Notes under the pieces: generated by a model | The model's input: the letters and a program-made list of their open reading frames with translations, nothing else | Told to the model about the DNA's origin: nothing | Database searches by the model: none | Source of the DNA: Chitinophaga horti | Lineage (GTDB): Bacteria > Bacteroidota > Bacteroidia > Chitinophagales > Chitinophagaceae | DNA: 64,000 nucleotides | NCBI RefSeq assembly: GCF_022867795.2 | Contig: NZ_CP107006.1 | Location: 2,604,001 to 2,668,000 of the forward strand | Direction of reading: 5' to 3' | Made by a program: the position numbers and the translations under genes | In this document: one piece after another, positions 19,533 through 28,071 of the stretch | How positions within the stretch are numbered: the stretch's first letter is position 1 | Layout of the letters: each line of letters starts with the position of its first letter

Positions 19533-21347
19533 TTATTGATACGGATCAAAGGTGCCGCCAGACCATCCGATGGTTTGCTGGATTACGGAAGTACGTGTAA
19601 AGGTGTTCGGTAATGGATACACGTAATATTTATCAGGCAGGCTGATGGTATTGGCGCCTTCCAGGGAATTGATCTCTGCGTTGAACATAGCTGAATAAAC
19701 GGCCAGGTTGTCCAGATTAGCTGTATCCCTGTTCTTCAGGCCGTTTGCCCCTACCCTGTCCAGGTAAATTTTGGTAGCATCATTACCTGTGCCGGCTACA
19801 TATGGTGACCGTGGCGCAAGAATATAGGACTGACGAGCCGTGAGTAAGCCGAGATTACGCGTGCGGCGGAGGTCATAATTGCGCATACCTTCGAACGCAA
19901 ACTCGATCTGGCGTTCGTTCAGTAACAGGCTACGCATGCTGGCTACATCTGTGGCGAGCGCCAGGCCGTAGTCGAAAGCGCCTTCCACGATGCCTGCACG
20001 TTTGCGTACTTCGCGTACCATGGTTTTAGCCTCGTCCATCTTGCCGGTTTCATTGGCCGCTTCGGCCAGGTTGAGCATTACCTCTGCAAAACGCATCTCG
20101 ATCCAGTCGATGCCGCTGCCGCCGCCGGAGTTGGAGTTATATACAGCCTGCGTAGGTGTTAAGGACACATTCACCAGGCGTTTACAATAAAATCCGGTAG
20201 CGATAGAGCCACCTGCTTCGTCAGGCACACCTTTGTAAGACCATTGTTTGCGGCCTGCTTTTCCGCTTAACGGCCACACATCGCCGTTAAAGGCTATTGT
20301 CGCATTAAAACGCGGGTCCCTGTCCTTCCAGAACTGTATGGCGTTGTAGCCAGAGCTGCCGTGCGTGATCGGTAAACCGTTCTTCATCAGGTACGCCTGT
20401 ACAAGGTTCCAGGTAGGCTGATTAGACCCGCCGCCTGTAATAGTTTCAGAGAACGGACGCGTAGAATGTTCTACGTTGTTGCCCATATCTTTGGAGGCGT
20501 TGTATTTACGTACAATCAGCACTTCTTTATTATCCTCGGCAAAGAAAATATTACCATAGTTCGCCAGCAAGCCGTAACCGTCGGCAACGCCCTGGTCATA
20601 GGCCGCTTTACAGGCGGTATAAGCTGATTCCCAACGAGCGGTGTTATTGGTCGGGTTGAATTGCGGGCTGGCCCAGTACAGGAAGGCTTTGGCCTTTACC
20701 GCCAACGCAGCGGCGCGGGTAGCACGACCAATGTCGTTGCCGGTCCAGGCAGCAGGCAGGTAAGCAGCGGCAGAATCCATATCGGCACCGATTTGTGCAA
20801 TACATTCACTTGTCTTTGCACGTGGCACTGCCAGATCGTTATCGCCCTGTCCTTGTGCTTTTAACACCAATGGCACACCGCCATAGAGGCGAACGAATTT
20901 AAAGTAGCTGAAACCTCTGAGGAAGAAAAACTGTCCCTTCAGCGTTTTACGCGCGGCTTCCGATAAAGTGGCGCTGCTATTAATACCTTCAATCGCCGTA
21001 TTACACCTGCGCACATCTGCATAACGGTTATTGGTAATACTGGCCGATGTACCAATATCTGTTACAGAGTTTTCCAGCAACTGACCGTACAAGAACGCGG
21101 TGTTCGCATTATTCAGTTCATCAGAAGTATTATGAATACTGCCGAGAACAGGCCACTGCGGCATGACCAGGCCGTACGTCCTGTTAAGGAAAAGCCCGAT
21201 AGCCCCTTCATCTTCCCAAATCTGGAAGTCTTCAATACCGCTCGGGTCTTCAATTTCGAAGAAGTCAGGATTACACGCAGAGAGCAGCAATGTGGTGCAT
21301 AAGCCTGCGGCAACCGATGACAATTTAATATGTTTCAAAAATCTCAT
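19533..21347 (-). CDS. susD: SusD/RagB-family glycan-binding outer membrane lipoprotein
   Basis: 604 residues from MRFLKHIKLSS, chosen over the upstream in-frame ATG (21380) because it gives a lipoprotein signal with lipobox LLSAC. Tetratricopeptide-like helices and the usual SusD features follow: FFLRGFSYFKFVRLYGGVPL, RATRAAALAVKAKAFLYWASP and IDWIEMRFAEVMLNLAEA; the C-terminus has NERQIEFAFEGMRNYDLRR. It caps the SusC barrel at the surface and delivers oligosaccharide. It follows SusC by 33 bases. Confidence 0.95.
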   Translation of the reverse strand: MRFLKHIKLSSVAAGLCTTLLLSACNPDFFEIEDPSGIEDFQIWEDEGAIGLFLNRTYGLVMPQWPVLGSIHNTSDELNNANTAFLYGQLLENSVTDIGTSASITNNRYADVRRCNTAIEGINSSATLSEAARKTLKGQFFFLRGFSYFKFVRLYGGVPLVLKAQGQGDNDLAVPRAKTSECIAQIGADMDSAAAYLPAAWTGNDIGRATRAAALAVKAKAFLYWASPQFNPTNNTARWESAYTACKAAYDQGVADGYGLLANYGNIFFAEDNKEVLIVRKYNASKDMGNNVEHSTRPFSETITGGGSNQPTWNLVQAYLMKNGLPITHGSSGYNAIQFWKDRDPRFNATIAFNGDVWPLSGKAGRKQWSYKGVPDEAGGSIATGFYCKRLVNVSLTPTQAVYNSNSGGGSGIDWIEMRFAEVMLNLAEAANETGKMDEAKTMVREVRKRAGIVEGAFDYGLALATDVASMRSLLLNERQIEFAFEGMRNYDLRRTRNLGLLTARQSYILAPRSPYVAGTGNDATKIYLDRVGANGLKNRDTANLDNLAVYSAMFNAEINSLEGANTISLPDKYYVYPLPNTFTRTSVIQQTIGWSGGTFDPYQ

Positions 21348-21380
21348 AATCGTGGTTATTATTCGAGTTTTTATGATCAA

Positions 21381-24300
21381 TTAGAGGCTTGCACCAACAC
21401 CGATAGAAATCGTTCTCAGTGTCGGGTAGTTGGCGAAGTTGGTGGTGTATGGATCTTTATAATCGAATGGATTGATAATGTTCCATAAGTTAGTGCCCGT
21501 CAGCATCACCCGCAGATCTGGAATTTTATGCCTGGTCACAAACTCCTTTGGTAATGAGTATGACAATACAGCATTGTTGATACGGCACTGTGTAGCATTC
21601 AGCGCCCAGAAGGTTGAATTCTCCTTCGCCAGCGGTGCATCTGCCCTTGGATACTTCGCATTTGGGTTTTCCGGCGTCCAGTGATCGTTCCAGAACTTCA
21701 GCGCATTCTGGTTGTTGGTAGGCACTTTACGCGCCTCACTGTCGTAGAAGGTTTTACCACCCACTGACAAGTTAAGGTTGGTTTGTAAGCGGAATGATTT
21801 ATAGGTAGCGCCGAGGGTGATACCAAATCCAACGACCGGCGTAGTACGATCGTACATCAGCGTTACGTCATTATCATCGATTTTACCATCACCATTCACG
21901 TCTTTAAAGGTCATATATCCTACCTGTGGTTTCTTGCCATCGATCATGTAGTTCGGATTCTCCTTTAACAGAGCGTCCACTTCTGCCTGCGACCGGAGAA
22001 TACCAGTAGAAATGTAGCCGAAGTTATTGCCATTGTAGCGGCGTGGATCCAAACCGATGGGAATACCCAGTGCTTCAGAACCGAACAGGCCTAATACGCT
22101 CGGGTTATAATATTGCTGCAGGATAGTGCTATTCGTAAACGCAAAGTTCACGTCGGCACTAATGCCCCAATCGCGACCGATGTTGGAACGATAGCCCAGT
22201 GCAAACTCCGCCCCCCATGCTTCTACTTTACCATAGTTTTTCACCGCGGTGATCAGGCCGGAGCTCATGGGCACCACGCTCACGTCGAGTGAATTGAAGG
22301 CGTCGTAAGTGTAACGATTGTAAATATCGGCTGTGAGGGTCAGTTTGTTCTTGAGCAAAGCCAGGTCGAAGCCTACGTTAATGGTGCGCGCCTTTTCCCA
22401 GGTAGCTTCCGGGTTAGGATACAGGTTCGGGTCCAGGCCGTTGGTAAAGGCGTTACCGAACAGGATACCACCGGTTTGAGTAAAGCGGTTTACGTAGGTT
22501 TTGTTTGCCACGCGGTCTTCACCCACAATACCCCAGGTAGCACGCAGTTTCAGGTCGTCGATAAACCGCACATTATCCATGAAAAACGCTTCCTGGCTGA
22601 TGCGCCAGCCCAATCCCACAGTCGGAAAAAAGCCCCAGCGGTGATCGGGCGCGAAGTTGGACGACGCATCGAAGCGACCTACAAACTCGAACAGGTATTT
22701 ATCGTCGAAGTTGTAACCCGCGCGGCTGATGAAAGAACGTTTCTTTGACTGGCTGAATTGCGGATTACGAATTATGTCCGTCAGTGAACCTACCGTGGTA
22801 GGATCATTGCTGAATGCCCAGAACTCGTCTACCCCGCTCACCAGTTGCTGGTTTTTCGTCAGGAAGATGTTACGGCTCTGTGCTTCCATCTGGTCGCCCG
22901 CAAACATCACGCTGATATCATGTTTACCGATGCTGCGGTTGTAGTTAAGGGTACCGATCAGCTGGTAGCTGTTACCAATAGTTGATCCCTCAGACAGCTG
23001 GTTGTTGTTCTGAATCGTGGTCCAGGGCGTATTAGCATTGATGGAATCGGAGTACAACAAACCGTTGTTGCTGTAACCGGCATTTACGACGTTGGCTACG
23101 CGGTAGGGCGGATAGTACTGTTTGTCGGCATTGTTACGGTTCAGCAGGCCGAACTGTACTTTTGCTGACAAGCCTTTCAGCCAGGTAGGTTTATATTCCA
23201 ACGATGCATTGGTGCTAAGCCCCTGCGACTTACCGCGGGTATAGTTACCGGAATTGAACAGTCCCAGGATGCTCCAGTTGCCCGGAGGGTTAGGTCCGTT
23301 GAATGCCACAGGCAAACCGTTCACGGAAGTTGGCACCCATTTGGGCGTCAGGTACAATGCGCGAATGGTCTGATCGTCTGTTTCACCGTTCGCTCCTTTC
23401 AGGGTACCACGCTCTTCGCGGTTCAGGTCCGAGGAGAAGCTGAGGTTAGCGGTCAAACCGTCGATAATCTTCGCATCTACCGAGGCGCGAATGCTGTATT
23501 TCTCGGCTTCAATGCCGCCATAGTTACCTTTCTCTTTATAATAGCTGCCGCCGGCGAAGAAGGTGATCCTTTCAGAACCGCCGGACACGTTCAGTACGTG
23601 GCGCATGATCTTACCGGCATTCCAGAACTCGTCGTGCCAGTCGCGGTCGGGCATGGCCTTCAGTTTTTCCAGGTCGGCCGGGGCAAAATAGTTGCTGTAA
23701 GCGGAGTTATTCAGTTCGAAACCGTCGTTCAGCATTTTTGCATGCTCGTACGCGGTCATCGTTTTTGTTTTTACCGATTCGTTGGTCTGCCCGAAATAGC
23801 CGTTGTACGTAATTTTCGGTTTACCGATCTTTCCTTTTTTGGTGGTGATCAACACCACACCCTTGGCGCCCGCAGCACCGTAAACGGCGGCGGATGCATC
23901 TTTCAGGAAAGTAATGTCTTCAATCTGGCTGGCATCCAGGTTCTCGAAAAAGTCGGGATTGGGTGACTGCGAAAAGGTGATAGGGTTTACGATGATACCG
24001 TCCACTACATAAAGCGGCTGTGTGGTGGCCGACAGCGTTCCGGGGAAGGTGATGGAGTTACGGATGTTGATGTTCGTGGTAGAACCAGGTTTACCGGAAC
24101 TAAAGTTCACGCTAACGCCCGGCAGCCTGTTCACCAGGGCCGAACCGAGGTTGGCCACGGGCAGGTCTTCCACTTCGGAGCCTTTTACGTTGGCGATAGC
24201 ACCCAGTACATCACGTTTACTTTTGGTACCGTAACCTACTACGATTACCTCTCCCACTGCGCGGTCCAGCGGCACGAGTGCGATCACTGCAGGTGCATTG

Positions 24301-24569
24301 GCCGCTTTGATCTCGTATACGCCGTATCCTACGTGGGAAAAGCTCAGCACCGACTCGGATGACGATGCTTTAATGGAAAATTTACCGTCCGCCACCGAAA
24401 AGGTCGCGGTCGTGCTATTTTTTACTCTGATAGTCACCCCTTCCAGCCCTTTACCGGTTTTCTGGTCAGTGATGGTACCGGTAACGGTCCGCTCCTGCGC
24501 CATTGCAGGCACAGCGCATACCATTGTTAATAGCAGCATTAAAAGTGAAAAGTGTCGCATACAATTCAT
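21381..24569 (-). CDS. susC: SusC/RagA-family TonB-dependent outer membrane transporter
   Basis: 1062 residues with a signal peptide (MVCAVPAMAQ). Residues about 27-105 are a carboxypeptidase-D-like domain (GTITDQKTGKGLEGVTIRVK), followed by a TonB box region (GEVIVVGYGTKSKRD), a plug (LGSALVNRLPGVSV) and a 22-strand barrel ending in RTISIGVGASL. It lacks an STN domain, so it is not of the type that signals to an anti-sigma factor. It imports large pectin oligosaccharides with its SusD partner. The start could be 24569 or 24560 (MRHFSLL), both in frame. A 249-base leader lies upstream. Confidence 0.95.
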   Translation of the reverse strand: MNCMRHFSLLMLLLTMVCAVPAMAQERTVTGTITDQKTGKGLEGVTIRVKNSTTATFSVADGKFSIKASSSESVLSFSHVGYGVYEIKAANAPAVIALVPLDRAVGEVIVVGYGTKSKRDVLGAIANVKGSEVEDLPVANLGSALVNRLPGVSVNFSSGKPGSTTNINIRNSITFPGTLSATTQPLYVVDGIIVNPITFSQSPNPDFFENLDASQIEDITFLKDASAAVYGAAGAKGVVLITTKKGKIGKPKITYNGYFGQTNESVKTKTMTAYEHAKMLNDGFELNNSAYSNYFAPADLEKLKAMPDRDWHDEFWNAGKIMRHVLNVSGGSERITFFAGGSYYKEKGNYGGIEAEKYSIRASVDAKIIDGLTANLSFSSDLNREERGTLKGANGETDDQTIRALYLTPKWVPTSVNGLPVAFNGPNPPGNWSILGLFNSGNYTRGKSQGLSTNASLEYKPTWLKGLSAKVQFGLLNRNNADKQYYPPYRVANVVNAGYSNNGLLYSDSINANTPWTTIQNNNQLSEGSTIGNSYQLIGTLNYNRSIGKHDISVMFAGDQMEAQSRNIFLTKNQQLVSGVDEFWAFSNDPTTVGSLTDIIRNPQFSQSKKRSFISRAGYNFDDKYLFEFVGRFDASSNFAPDHRWGFFPTVGLGWRISQEAFFMDNVRFIDDLKLRATWGIVGEDRVANKTYVNRFTQTGGILFGNAFTNGLDPNLYPNPEATWEKARTINVGFDLALLKNKLTLTADIYNRYTYDAFNSLDVSVVPMSSGLITAVKNYGKVEAWGAEFALGYRSNIGRDWGISADVNFAFTNSTILQQYYNPSVLGLFGSEALGIPIGLDPRRYNGNNFGYISTGILRSQAEVDALLKENPNYMIDGKKPQVGYMTFKDVNGDGKIDDNDVTLMYDRTTPVVGFGITLGATYKSFRLQTNLNLSVGGKTFYDSEARKVPTNNQNALKFWNDHWTPENPNAKYPRADAPLAKENSTFWALNATQCRINNAVLSYSLPKEFVTRHKIPDLRVMLTGTNLWNIINPFDYKDPYTTNFANYPTLRTISIGVGASL

Positions 24570-24682
24570 TGGCGTTTTAATAGCAGAGAGAATTGAGTTT
24601 TTGGTTGAGTACGTCCGCCTCCGGGGAAACTTTATCGGGCAGGGCGTCTATTTTTCATTCGTGGTCATTAAATAGTGGGGAT

Positions 24683-24710
24683 CTGCGGCTATCGCTACGT
24701 AAATCCGCAG
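24683..24710 (-). other. Stem-loop in the DUF3826-SusC gap
   Basis: A 6-base perfect stem (CTGCGG at 24683-24688 with CCGCAG at 24705-24710) closes a 16-base loop in the 249-base gap between DUF3826 and SusC. There is no T run, so it is not a standard terminator. It could be an RNA processing or attenuation site that sets SusC level apart from the upstream genes. Nothing else recognisable is in 24570-24818. Confidence 0.3.
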
Positions 24711-24818
24711 GAATACCCCTTGAACACAAGTGTTGTATATACATTCTTGATTGTCTGCATTGTATCAGTTACCTGGAATTAATCGTGGAAATAAATATGT
24801 TGTGGAATGGCGTTACGC

Positions 24819-25505
24819 CTATTTTTTGTTCTGCTGTTCTTTAATTCGCTGTTGCCAGGCGGCCGTTTCCTTTTTGAGATCGTATCCTTCGGCCGATAAA
24901 TAATTGTTGATGCGCCCTTTATACTTCCCGAACATTTTATGCTTATCGTCCGATGAGCCTTCGTCCATTGCCAGCTCCCGCGCCTCTACCAGCCAGGTGT
25001 AAATACGTTCCTTTTGTTTCGCGGTGAGCGCAGGAATCATCTCCTGGAAGGCGGTGTAGGTTTTAGGCAGCACGCTGTAAGTCATACCATCTTTTACCTG
25101 TTCGAGTTGCCTGTCATTCAAATGTTGTCGTAATCCTTTGATGAACTGTTGGTGTAAAGTAGATAACGCGGCTGCCCGTCCATTGTTCTCTTTCGCTTCG
25201 TACTGCGCATGCACTGCCTTCAGATTTACGTATTGATGGACAATTTCGTTTAAAACCTGCCTGTACTGCACGCTGTCTGTAATACCCAGATTCTTCACGA
25301 TCTTTTCCGACCGTTCGGTGGCTACCTTCACATAAGCGGCATCGTCCTGGCAAAAAGCCCGGAGCGGAAGAAACGCCATTGCCAATAAGAGAAATCCCCG
25401 CACAGAACTGGCAGAAAAATGGTCCAACAGGATGTCAGTAGCGAAAAGCCGACGTTTAGTAACGGCCGCAACGGCCCGAACCTGATCACGCAGTAACTTT
25501 TTCAT
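24819..25505 (-). CDS. DUF3826 family secreted protein
   Basis: 228 residues from MKKLLRDQVRAV; the frame is open to 25559, where another ATG exists. A hydrophobic segment (RGFLLLAMAFLPLRAFCQ) follows an unusually long N-region of about 35 residues. The mature part is helical and charged (ERSEKIVKNLGITDSVQYRQ, ERIYTWLVEARELAMDEGSS, YLSAEGYDLKKE), matching the DUF3826 family found in pectin loci. Its function is unknown. It lies between GH2 and SusC, with gaps on both sides and a possible promoter upstream, so it may head a DUF3826-SusC transcript. Confidence 0.75.
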   Translation of the reverse strand: MKKLLRDQVRAVAAVTKRRLFATDILLDHFSASSVRGFLLLAMAFLPLRAFCQDDAAYVKVATERSEKIVKNLGITDSVQYRQVLNEIVHQYVNLKAVHAQYEAKENNGRAAALSTLHQQFIKGLRQHLNDRQLEQVKDGMTYSVLPKTYTAFQEMIPALTAKQKERIYTWLVEARELAMDEGSSDDKHKMFGKYKGRINNYLSAEGYDLKKETAAWQQRIKEQQNKK

Positions 25506-25568
25506 ATAACGGGAATTTAACTTTACCAATGAAAGGGTGTGTAGGAAACGCTCTTTCATTCACCGGAT

Positions 25569-25599
25569 TAAAGATACCGGCAACTGCTTCCTTAACCAA
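25569..25599 (-). promoter_or_regulatory. Possible Bacteroidota promoter before DUF3826
   Basis: On the minus strand a TTG (25597-25599) and TATCTTTA (25569-25576) are separated by 20 bases, close to the Bacteroidota pattern TTTG-N19/20-TAnnTTTG. It sits in the 172-base gap between GH2 and DUF3826, a natural place to boost DUF3826-SusC-SusD transcription. The last box base departs from consensus. Confidence 0.35.
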
Positions 25600-25677
25600 T
25601 GCAAGGTTTCACTATAAAGATGGAACATTTTACTATTTGCGGGGTTATTTATCTCCGGGAACGATTGCGTAAAACGT

Positions 25678-28059
25678 TCACTCCCCGCTCGTAAGGGTCA
25701 GGCTTGCAGCAGGTAGTCCCGGACTGGTTGCTTTCAGCCGGATCACGCCTTTGCGATCGCCCGTTTGCACGATGGCGAGCGCCATGCCTTTCCAGCATTT
25801 GCGGGCGGTGTTTTTCAGGGATACGGTGTCGGCCTGGTAGCCGTTGTCTGTGCCGGCAATGCTGCCCGGCCCCTCGATAGTAAACTGCAGGCGATTATCG
25901 GCATCCGGCACCAGATGACCAGCCGCGTCTACCACGGTTGCGGTCACGAAGGAGAGGTCGCGAACGCGGGCTTTTAGCTTCGCGCGGTCGGGTGTAAGGA
26001 TAATACGAGCGGGTGTGCCGGCGGTATATATAGTTTTCTCCAGTACGACTTTTCCATTTCGTTTGGATACGGCTTTCAGGGCGCCGGGTGCAAACGGTAC
26101 TTTCCAGGCGACGTGCAGGTCGTCGGCTCCTTTACGCTGCACGCCCAGCGAGCGGCCATTCAGGAACAGCTCCACTTCGTCGGCCTGGTTGTAATAGGCC
26201 CAAACGTCGACTACCTGGCCGGGCTGCCAGTTCCAGTGCGGAAACAGGTGCAGCATCGGCTTGCTGGTCCACTCCGACTGGTACATGTAATACGCATCTT
26301 TCGGAAAACCCGCCAGGTCAACGATGCCGTAGTAGGAACTGCGGGCCGGCCATGGGTACGGGATCGGCTCGCCCAGGAAGTCGAACCCGCTCCATACGAA
26401 CAGGCCGGACAGAAACGCATGTTTGCGGATCAGCTTCCAGGTGGCTTCATGGGTACTGCCCCAGTATGCCGACACCTGGTCGTAAGCGGAAACGGTGTAA
26501 TCAGGATTCCCTTTTTCCACGATCTTCTGCGGCGATTTAGCCGGCCAGAAATAGCTGCTATCCGCCGGCATATCATAATGGCCACGGGTGGCGAAGGCCG
26601 ACATCTGTTCGCTGCCAAGAAACACCTGTCCGGGATAATGTTTATGAAAGTCCTCGTACACCTCATGATGATAATTGAGGGCGACCAGGTCCAGCGCGCC
26701 AGACTTCCAGATAAAGTTTTTCTCCGGGTTCCATTCACTGAGGGCGCAGATCACCGGGCGGGTACTGTCCACTGCTTTTACGATCGATACCAGTTCGCGG
26801 GTGAGCCTGATGCCCGAACTATCGAACTGCTCGCGGATTTCGTTGCCAATGCTCCACATGAAGACAGACGGATGGTTGCGGTCACGTTTTACCATATCGA
26901 TCAGGTCCTGGCGGTGCCAGGCATCGAAATCGGCATAATAGTCGAACTTGTTTTTCTTTTTCCGCCACATATCAAAAGCCTCTACCATCACGAGAAAACC
27001 CATCCGGTCGCAGAGTTCGAGCAACTCGGGGGCGGGCGGATTGTGAGCCGTGCGGATCGCGTTACAACCCATCGCTTTGAGTATTTCCAGCTGCCGTTCG
27101 ATAGCGCGGATGTTCACCGCAGCGCCCAGTGCGCCCAGGTCGTGGTGCAGGCACACACCTTTTATTTTGGTTGATACATTATTCAGGAAGAAACCGCGGT
27201 TCTCATCAAAATAGAAACTACGTATGCCGGTGAACGTTACCACGCTGTCTAATACGGCACTCCCTTGCCTTATTTCAGATACCACACGGTAACGATACGG
27301 ATCTTCAATTGACCACAAATGCAGACGGTCCACCGACATATCCGCGGCAAACGTTACACCTGTATCGCCGGCGTTGAGTTGCAGCGGTGTAACGGCGGCT
27401 TGTTGTACCAGGCGGCCGCTAGCATCATACAGCTTATGCAGCACGGTAATACGGGCAGCCTTTGCCGTATGATTATGCAATGCTCCCGTGATATACATTT
27501 CGCCGGCAGCATTACCACGGATAAAAATACTTTGATGTGCAAATGCCACCTTGGGCTTCATCACCAGCCGTACGTGGCGATAGATGCCCGATCCGCTGTA
27601 CCAGCGTGAGTTAGGCTGTCGGCTGTTGTCCACCTTCACGGCCAGCACGTTTACGCCCGCCTTCGTGTAAGGCGTAATGTCGTATGCGAAAGAGACATAA
27701 CCGTTCGGACGTTTCCCTAAATAGTGACCATTGATCCACACTTCGCTGTCACGGTAAATGCCATCGAACTCCACGCGCACATCTTTGTCAGTAGCTGGCA
27801 ACCGGAAGGTTTTCCTGTACCAGCCAATACCGGCGGGCAGTGCGCCGCCCTGTGTGGTGGCCGGGTGGGTGGGTGAAAAATCGCCTGCTATGCTCCAGTC
27901 GTGCGGCAGGTCGAGTTTGCGCCAACCGGCATCTTTATAGTCCGGGCGGCTCGCCAGGCTATCATCACCCAGCCTAAACCGCCAGTCACGGTCAAACGCA
28001 GATTGTGCCAGGCTTACCTGAACACCTAACAACAACATCAAACCAAACAGGTATCGCAT
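25678..28059 (-). CDS. GH2 family glycoside hydrolase with DUF4982-type C-terminus
   Basis: 793 residues, signal peptide ending in VSLAQ. Domains in order: GH2 jelly roll (about 20-170), Ig-like (175-280), TIM barrel (285-590) and DUF4982-like and GH2 domain-5-like sandwiches (about 595-790). Acid/base Glu407 is in MWSIGNE and nucleophile Glu484 is in VFLGSEQMSA. A beta-galactosidase or beta-glucuronidase role on a pectin side chain is likely. It starts 12 bases after the GH78 gene stop. Confidence 0.9.
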   Translation of the reverse strand: MRYLFGLMLLLGVQVSLAQSAFDRDWRFRLGDDSLASRPDYKDAGWRKLDLPHDWSIAGDFSPTHPATTQGGALPAGIGWYRKTFRLPATDKDVRVEFDGIYRDSEVWINGHYLGKRPNGYVSFAYDITPYTKAGVNVLAVKVDNSRQPNSRWYSGSGIYRHVRLVMKPKVAFAHQSIFIRGNAAGEMYITGALHNHTAKAARITVLHKLYDASGRLVQQAAVTPLQLNAGDTGVTFAADMSVDRLHLWSIEDPYRYRVVSEIRQGSAVLDSVVTFTGIRSFYFDENRGFFLNNVSTKIKGVCLHHDLGALGAAVNIRAIERQLEILKAMGCNAIRTAHNPPAPELLELCDRMGFLVMVEAFDMWRKKKNKFDYYADFDAWHRQDLIDMVKRDRNHPSVFMWSIGNEIREQFDSSGIRLTRELVSIVKAVDSTRPVICALSEWNPEKNFIWKSGALDLVALNYHHEVYEDFHKHYPGQVFLGSEQMSAFATRGHYDMPADSSYFWPAKSPQKIVEKGNPDYTVSAYDQVSAYWGSTHEATWKLIRKHAFLSGLFVWSGFDFLGEPIPYPWPARSSYYGIVDLAGFPKDAYYMYQSEWTSKPMLHLFPHWNWQPGQVVDVWAYYNQADEVELFLNGRSLGVQRKGADDLHVAWKVPFAPGALKAVSKRNGKVVLEKTIYTAGTPARIILTPDRAKLKARVRDLSFVTATVVDAAGHLVPDADNRLQFTIEGPGSIAGTDNGYQADTVSLKNTARKCWKGMALAIVQTGDRKGVIRLKATSPGLPAASLTLTSGE

Positions 28060-28071
28060 GTCAATTCCGTT

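Noticed and set aside
26113..27174. 353-residue plus-strand open frame opposite GH2
   Set aside because: It is opposite an intact GH2 with catalytic residues; its sequence has no recognisable domain or signal.
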